Source: SFTJ01 sp045613305
Lineage (GTDB): Bacteria; Bacteroidota; Bacteroidia; Bacteroidales; Muribaculaceae
DNA length: 47,900 nucleotides
Reading direction: 5' to 3'
Assembly (NCBI GenBank): GCA_045613305.1
Contig: JAZLAU010000034.1
Location: 1-47,900 of the forward strand
This document shows, piece after piece, positions 43,743-47,900 of the stretch. A program made the position numbers and the translations under genes. The stretch's first letter is position 1, and the number at the start of each line of letters is the position of its first letter. The notes beneath the pieces are model-generated. The model was not told the origin of the DNA. It made no database searches and saw only the letters and a program-made list of their open reading frames with translations.

Positions 43743-44621
43743 TTAATCACACACACCGCCTTTGGCTTTCACAAGCAGTTTGCCAAACTCTTCCACATTC
43801 AGTGCTGTCACATCGGGCTTAGTGTCGGACTGCATTGCCACTTCAAGCGTGGTTTCGCCCGAAAGCACCAGCACCCCCATGCCTCCGGCATTAAGTGCTG
43901 TCTTAACATCGGTGTAAATTCTGTCGCCACACATGGCTATTTCTTCGGGTGCAAGACCATATTTGTGCATAATGCCATTAAGCATACCCGGGTTAGGCTT
44001 ACCTATCACCACATCGGCCTTACGGCCGCAGGCGGCCTCAATGCACGCTTGCAGCGACCCGCAATCGACCAACACGGTAGCCTCGTCGGTTGGACACACC
44101 CAATCGGGATTTGTGGCCACATAGGGCACTCCCTGCGATGCCCACCAAGTGGCTCTGCAAAGACGTGAATACACCAAGGTGGGGTCGAATGCTACGACCA
44201 ACACATCGGGACGCTCGTTTGCATCATCGGCAACCGACTCAAATCCCGCACGCTCAAATTCCTCAATCATGCTCGGTGTGCCTAAGATAAACAATCGCTT
44301 GGCGTCCTTGTAATTATTCTTAATATATTCTATCGTCGACACGGCCGACGTACACATCTGTTCCTCTGTGGCATCTATGCCCATTGCGTGCAGTTTCTTC
44401 AAATAATCCTTTAGGCTTTTGGTGGGATTATTAGTGAGAAACGAATAATTGATGCCATTGTCGGTTAAAGTTTGTAGGAATTTTTTGGTATACGGAAATA
44501 AGGTCGACCCCATATAAATCGTTCCGTCCATGTCAAGCGCCACGTGCTTTATGCGGGCACAACTGCGCATCAATTCCTCGTCGCTATGTGGCGACACATA
44601 ACTATCTATGCTTTTCATCAT
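43743..44621 (-). CDS. HAD-superfamily class IIA phosphatase (NagD/AraL/glycerol-phosphate phosphatase type)
   Basis: A 292-residue Mg-dependent phosphatase: motif I DMDGTIY (D30, D32), motif II in YSFLTNNPTKS, motif III Lys in IGKPNPGML, motif IV MCGDRIYTDVKTAL. The inserted C2 cap is of the NagD type. It starts 9 bases after the stop of the GlpT-like gene at 44631, so it may dephosphorylate the imported organophosphate. The exact substrate is unproven. Confidence 0.9.
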   Translation of the reverse strand: MMKSIDSYVSPHSDEELMRSCARIKHVALDMDGTIYMGSTLFPYTKKFLQTLTDNGINYSFLTNNPTKSLKDYLKKLHAMGIDATEEQMCTSAVSTIEYIKNNYKDAKRLFILGTPSMIEEFERAGFESVADDANERPDVLVVAFDPTLVYSRLCRATWWASQGVPYVATNPDWVCPTDEATVLVDCGSLQACIEAACGRKADVVIGKPNPGMLNGIMHKYGLAPEEIAMCGDRIYTDVKTALNAGGMGVLVLSGETTLEVAMQSDTKPDVTALNVEEFGKLLVKAKGGVCD

Positions 44622-44630
44622 TGCTATTTC

Positions 44631-46115
44631 TTAATTTGCGTCGTAATTAATCTTGCTGGCACGTTCGTATCCATCGCGAGGTGCTTTCCACATGCTTATT
44701 AGCACCAACATACCCACAAATGCAACCACAATTATTGTTTCAAACACATGAGTCCAGCCATACGCATCGGCCACATAACCCACAAGTATGCCCGACAATC
44801 CCGAGCCCAAATAGCCCAACACTCCGGCTATGCCATTAGCGCGTGCCGAGGCTTCTTTGGTGGCCTGATTGCCCAACTCTATGCCTATCAGCGCTTGAGG
44901 GCCATAGATGCAGAATCCCGCTCCCACAAGCACTGCAGCCGTGGTGGTGAGGCTGGCCGTATCGGGCAAGAATCGGAATATTGTCATAAACACGCCTGCG
45001 CCAAGCATGCACATTACGCACATTCGGTGACCTTTTCCGCCAAACAGTTTGTCGGTGAGCCATCCGGCTACAAGGGTGCCAACTATTCCGGCTATCTCAA
45101 ACGCTGCCACTGTCCATGCTGCATCTTTTATGTTCAGGCCTCGGCTCTCGGTGAGGAACTTCGGACCCCAGTCAAGAATACCCATTCTAACAACATACAC
45201 AAACAAATTTGCCACACAGAAGGTCCACACCCAACGGTTTTTCCACACCATCTCAAGTTCAAATTTCTTCTGAGCGCCAGCGCTTTTGGTGTGCTCTAAT
45301 TTGCCCAATCCCGTATCGGGCAAGTCGGGCAAGCCCACTTCTTTTGGCTCATCTCTAAGGCCTAAAAATATAACCAATGCTCCCGCCACTGCCAAGCACG
45401 CCGGAACATAGAAGCACCACTTCCACGCACCTATGTGCGCTGCATAGGTCAAGACTTGTTCGGTTGGAACTTCCAAGCCCATATTGGCTGTTATGGCTGC
45501 CACTACATCGGCATTGTGGCTCATATCTGTGCCTAACGAACCCATCAAATAGCCACAAAGCACCACTGCCAACGACGCTCCTATGGAGTGCGAACAATTC
45601 CACACACTCATCTTGGTGGCTAATTCGCTCGGATGTATCCAATGAGGCAAAATGCGGGCACACGGCGGATAGCCCATGCCCTGAAAGTATTGGTTGAGAA
45701 TGATGGTTACGCCCATAACCAATATAAGCGTTTCAACCATTTTTGGCCCATTTGGCTCGCCTGTGATAATCACACTCAAGTCGGCGCCATATCCAAAGGC
45801 AAAGTTGGCCAATGCACACAGCAGCAAGCCTATGGCCATCACCAATCGGCCCCTTATGCGGTCCACAACATAGCCATTGATAAATCGCGAAAATCCATAC
45901 ACCAACGAACCCGCAAAGATTATCCACCCAAAACTCTTATTTGATATGCCATACTCGGCTGTTAAACCAGGCATTGCCAACGAAAAGTTTTTCCTTACAA
46001 AGTAAAACAACGCATAGCCTATCATGGTAACCACTATGGTGCCCACTTGCCATTTCAGAAATCTGGATTTTTGCTCGCCCAGCGATGCGTAAACGCTTTC
46101 TTTTGCCATTTTCAA
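44631..46115 (-). CDS. GlpT/UhpT-family organophosphate:phosphate antiporter-like MFS protein
   Basis: A 494-residue, 12-helix protein. Helix 1 has YFVRKNFSLAMPGL with R41-K42 at the place of the GlpT phosphate-binding arginine. A second family Arg is seen in VYVVRMGILDWGPKFL, and WNCSHSIGASL supplies the His. Divergence from GlpT elsewhere (YGFSRFINGYVVDRIRGRL) means it could be a different-substrate carrier or a UhpC-like sensor. It has its own promoter and is followed 9 bases later by the HAD phosphatase. Confidence 0.87.
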   Translation of the reverse strand: MKMAKESVYASLGEQKSRFLKWQVGTIVVTMIGYALFYFVRKNFSLAMPGLTAEYGISNKSFGWIIFAGSLVYGFSRFINGYVVDRIRGRLVMAIGLLLCALANFAFGYGADLSVIITGEPNGPKMVETLILVMGVTIILNQYFQGMGYPPCARILPHWIHPSELATKMSVWNCSHSIGASLAVVLCGYLMGSLGTDMSHNADVVAAITANMGLEVPTEQVLTYAAHIGAWKWCFYVPACLAVAGALVIFLGLRDEPKEVGLPDLPDTGLGKLEHTKSAGAQKKFELEMVWKNRWVWTFCVANLFVYVVRMGILDWGPKFLTESRGLNIKDAAWTVAAFEIAGIVGTLVAGWLTDKLFGGKGHRMCVMCMLGAGVFMTIFRFLPDTASLTTTAAVLVGAGFCIYGPQALIGIELGNQATKEASARANGIAGVLGYLGSGLSGILVGYVADAYGWTHVFETIIVVAFVGMLVLISMWKAPRDGYERASKINYDAN

Positions 46116-46154
46116 GTGTTTTTTTAATATCCTTCTCTTTTATTTGCTCTTATG

Positions 46155-46185
46155 CAAAAATAATTATTCTTTAGCCTATAGGCAA
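46155..46185 (-). promoter_or_regulatory. Promoter of the first GlpT-like gene and HAD phosphatase
   Basis: On the minus strand TTG (46185-46183), 20-base spacer, TATTTTTG (46162-46155), about 40 bases before the ATG at 46115. A 6-bp hairpin TAGGCA/TGCCTA (46179-46195) overlaps the upstream element and may also end the preceding gene. Confidence 0.6.
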
Positions 46186-46204
46186 TTAGTGCCTACACTA
46201 TTTT

Positions 46205-47593
46205 TCAGCCTTTCTGATTAACCAAGTATTGCTCTTCTCGATAAGTGAGCGTCATAAACAATATCGACAACACACATGCCGCCATCAGCAACACAAATGT
46301 CCATCCCCATCCGGCATGTTCGGCCACATAGCCTATCACCACATTGGCAAGCACCGCCGTGCCAAGCACATAACCCATAAATCCAGTCAAGCCAGCCGCT
46401 GTGCCTGCAACATTCTTTGGTGCAAGGTCAAGGGCCTGCACGCCTATGAGCATAACCGGACCATATATCAAGAATCCTATAATTATCAGACAACTAATTA
46501 CCACAGTCAAGTTGTTAATGAATTGCCAATAAACGAAGATAACCACCACCAACAGCGCCATAAACACCATTGTTGGCAACGCACGGCGGCCCTTAAACAC
46601 CTTGTCGCTCAGCCAGCCGCAGAATATAGTGCCCGGTATGGCTGCTATCTCGTAGGCAAAATAGGCCCAACCGGCACTTTTTATGTCGATGCCCTGCTCG
46701 GTGAGGATGGTTGGAGCCCAATCCAGACATCCGTAGCGCACCATATACACAAACGCATTGGCAACTGCTATATACCACAAAAACCTATTGCTTAGCACTA
46801 TCTTAAATATCTCTTTGGTGCTCAGCACCTCTTCGGCCTTGGCGCTATAGGTCTTGGCCGAGTGTCCGCTCCACTTCTCTATCGATGGCAAGCCGCACGA
46901 TTGCGGGGTGTCGCGTATCAAGCAATATGCCACTATGGCTACCAAAATTGCCACCGACGACGGAAAGGCGTAGGTGCCTATCAAAAAATAATAGTCGGAA
47001 TTTGTGCCATAAAACCAAGAGCCAAACCACATGGCGCCATACACAGCCATAGGGCCCACAAGAGCACCGCCAACGTTATGCGCACAATTCCAAAAACTCA
47101 TCCATGTGCCTCGCTCTTTTATTGAAAACCAGTGGCTCATAACTCGCCCACATGGAGGCCATCCCATGCCGTTAAACCATCCCACCAAAAAGTTGAGAAT
47201 TGCCATCAATGCCACCGACAACGATTTTTGCTCTGCTCCGAAAAACTGCACCGGAACTATCATAAACATCATCGAAATTGACGCCATTATCAACCCCAAC
47301 GGCAAAAATCGGCGGGCATCCGAACGGTCGCTGATGCTTGCCATCAAAAACTTCGAAAATCCGTAGGCTATGGCATTCATCGATAGCACTATCCCAAGTT
47401 CCCCTTTCTCAAAGCCAAAACTATCTACAAGCGTAGGGATAGCCATCGAAAAGTTTTTCCTTACTATATAATACCCGGCATAACCTATGAAAATGCCCAT
47501 AAACACCTGCCATCGCAAGCGCCTATATTTTGCATCGGCCTCTGGGCCACTTTGCTCTTGCTTATGAGCCGGTGGGGTTAACACGTTCCACAT
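46205..47593 (-). CDS. GlpT-type glycerol-3-phosphate:phosphate antiporter
   Basis: A 462-residue MFS protein closely similar in remembered sequence to E. coli GlpT: YYIVRKNFSMAIPTL with R45-K46, YGFSKFLMASISDRSDARRF, WNCAHNVGGALVGP (H172) and VYMVRYGCLDWAPTIL (R286). These residues bind the phosphate of the substrate. It likely exchanges internal phosphate for external glycerol 3-phosphate. The initiating ATG is the end of an (AT)n tract. The second paralogue follows 89 bases later. Confidence 0.9.
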   Translation of the reverse strand: MWNVLTPPAHKQEQSGPEADAKYRRLRWQVFMGIFIGYAGYYIVRKNFSMAIPTLVDSFGFEKGELGIVLSMNAIAYGFSKFLMASISDRSDARRFLPLGLIMASISMMFMIVPVQFFGAEQKSLSVALMAILNFLVGWFNGMGWPPCGRVMSHWFSIKERGTWMSFWNCAHNVGGALVGPMAVYGAMWFGSWFYGTNSDYYFLIGTYAFPSSVAILVAIVAYCLIRDTPQSCGLPSIEKWSGHSAKTYSAKAEEVLSTKEIFKIVLSNRFLWYIAVANAFVYMVRYGCLDWAPTILTEQGIDIKSAGWAYFAYEIAAIPGTIFCGWLSDKVFKGRRALPTMVFMALLVVVIFVYWQFINNLTVVISCLIIIGFLIYGPVMLIGVQALDLAPKNVAGTAAGLTGFMGYVLGTAVLANVVIGYVAEHAGWGWTFVLLMAACVLSILFMTLTYREEQYLVNQKG

Positions 47594-47609
47594 ATATATA
47601 TATATATAT
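47592..47609. repeat. (AT)9 dinucleotide repeat at the glpT-like start codon
   Basis: Nine AT units lie immediately upstream of, and run into, the ATG of the gene at 46205-47593. Such tracts can change length by slippage; here this would alter the leader, not the reading frame. Confidence 0.85.
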
Positions 47610-47900
47610 TTATCTTATTTATTGATGTTTGTAACTTTTTTCTGCTGGTTGATTAATGCAGCGTTCTCAAAGCGGCACTTCCCGAGCAAGCAATATGCTC
47701 CTCCCGTGAACTACGCATTTTCTTTATTTACCAAATTTAGAAAACATAATCGCCTCTCACAAACATTTCCCACAAAATTTATGTCATCACCGCAAAAGCG
47801 TCACCATTACCCACGCCTCCGAAGTATTTTTGTCCCGCCCGGACAAAAGCATCTCATGTTTCACGCCACCTACAGGCACAAAAAAAGGAGCCGCTCCTTA
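47594..47900. other. 307-base region upstream of the GlpT-like gene to the window end
   Basis: Contains the AT tract, the structured leader and promoter described separately. The last bases, AAAAAAGGAGCCGCTCCTTA, look like the left arm of a terminator hairpin cut by the window edge, probably ending a minus-strand gene to the right. No gene is seen. Confidence 0.5.
47732..47763 (-). promoter_or_regulatory. Promoter of the second GlpT-like gene
   Basis: On the minus strand TTTG (47763-47760), 20-base spacer, TAAATTTG (47739-47732). The leader of about 130 nt can form GAGCA/TGCTC and GCTG/CAGC hairpins. Confidence 0.6.

Overview
The window looks like chromosome from a gut-type member of the Bacteroidales (Bacteroidetes). 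Family Muribaculaceae is my best guess from gene content, but sequence inspection alone cannot prove it. Three things point this way. The gene sets and orders are typical of the phylum: ruvB-flippase, pdxJ-exbB-exbD-tonB, Bacteroidetes-type rha and nan loci, GH76 and DUF3472 proteins. Most starts lack a Shine-Dalgarno sequence and have AT-rich leaders. Many intergenic regions carry the Bacteroidetes -7 element TAnnTTTG, several with a TTG/TTTG about 19-20 bases upstream. No insertion sequence, CRISPR array or prophage was seen.

Layout. 1-2113: the 3' part of ruvB and a polysaccharide flippase. 2186-2451: tRNA-Tyr(GTA) and tRNA-Gly(TCC) with promoter and terminator, followed by an AT-rich gene for a small secreted NlpC/P60- or CHAP-like protein. 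3232-4504: a secreted glycerophosphodiester phosphodiesterase and an acidic lipoprotein. 4505-5044: a gene-free stretch that appears to encode a minus-strand small RNA of about 155 nt. 5045-10570: an unknown gene, metG, fhs and an unknown secreted protein. 10637-16348: an L-rhamnose locus (rhaB-rhaA-rhaT-rhaD on the minus strand) with a divergent AraC-type regulator. 16835-25695: a sialic-acid locus (lyase, AGE-type epimerase, MFS transporter, NanM-like Kelch protein, YhcH/NanQ-like anomerase) that runs on into a NamZ-type exo-muramidase (DUF1343), a sodium/solute symporter and a WYL regulator. 25925-28677: folK, an Lrp/AsnC regulator and two FKBP prolyl isomerases. 28856-33482: secreted CBM9-like, chitobiase-C-like and DUF3472 proteins, with an ECF sigma factor and its membrane partner between them. 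33505-39177: sdaA, then pfkB-like kinase-TPR-ribH, then nadK-ygjP. 39349-42247: pdxJ-exbB-exbD-tonB. 42374-47593: a GH76 endo-mannanase, a HAD-IIA phosphatase and two GlpT-family antiporters.

Taken together, the accessory genes describe scavenging of host, diet and microbial surface sugars: rhamnose, sialic acid, MurNAc-containing cell-wall fragments, alpha-1,6-mannan and organophosphates. TonB/ExbBD supplies energy for outer-membrane uptake. The features I consider least explained are the candidate small RNA at about 4636-4790, the fusion of the nan locus with namZ/SSS/WYL, the PfkB-like kinase with an altered catalytic motif and a palindrome around its promoter, the ECF sigma/four-TM protein pair, and the (AT)9 tract abutting the start codon of the second GlpT-like gene.
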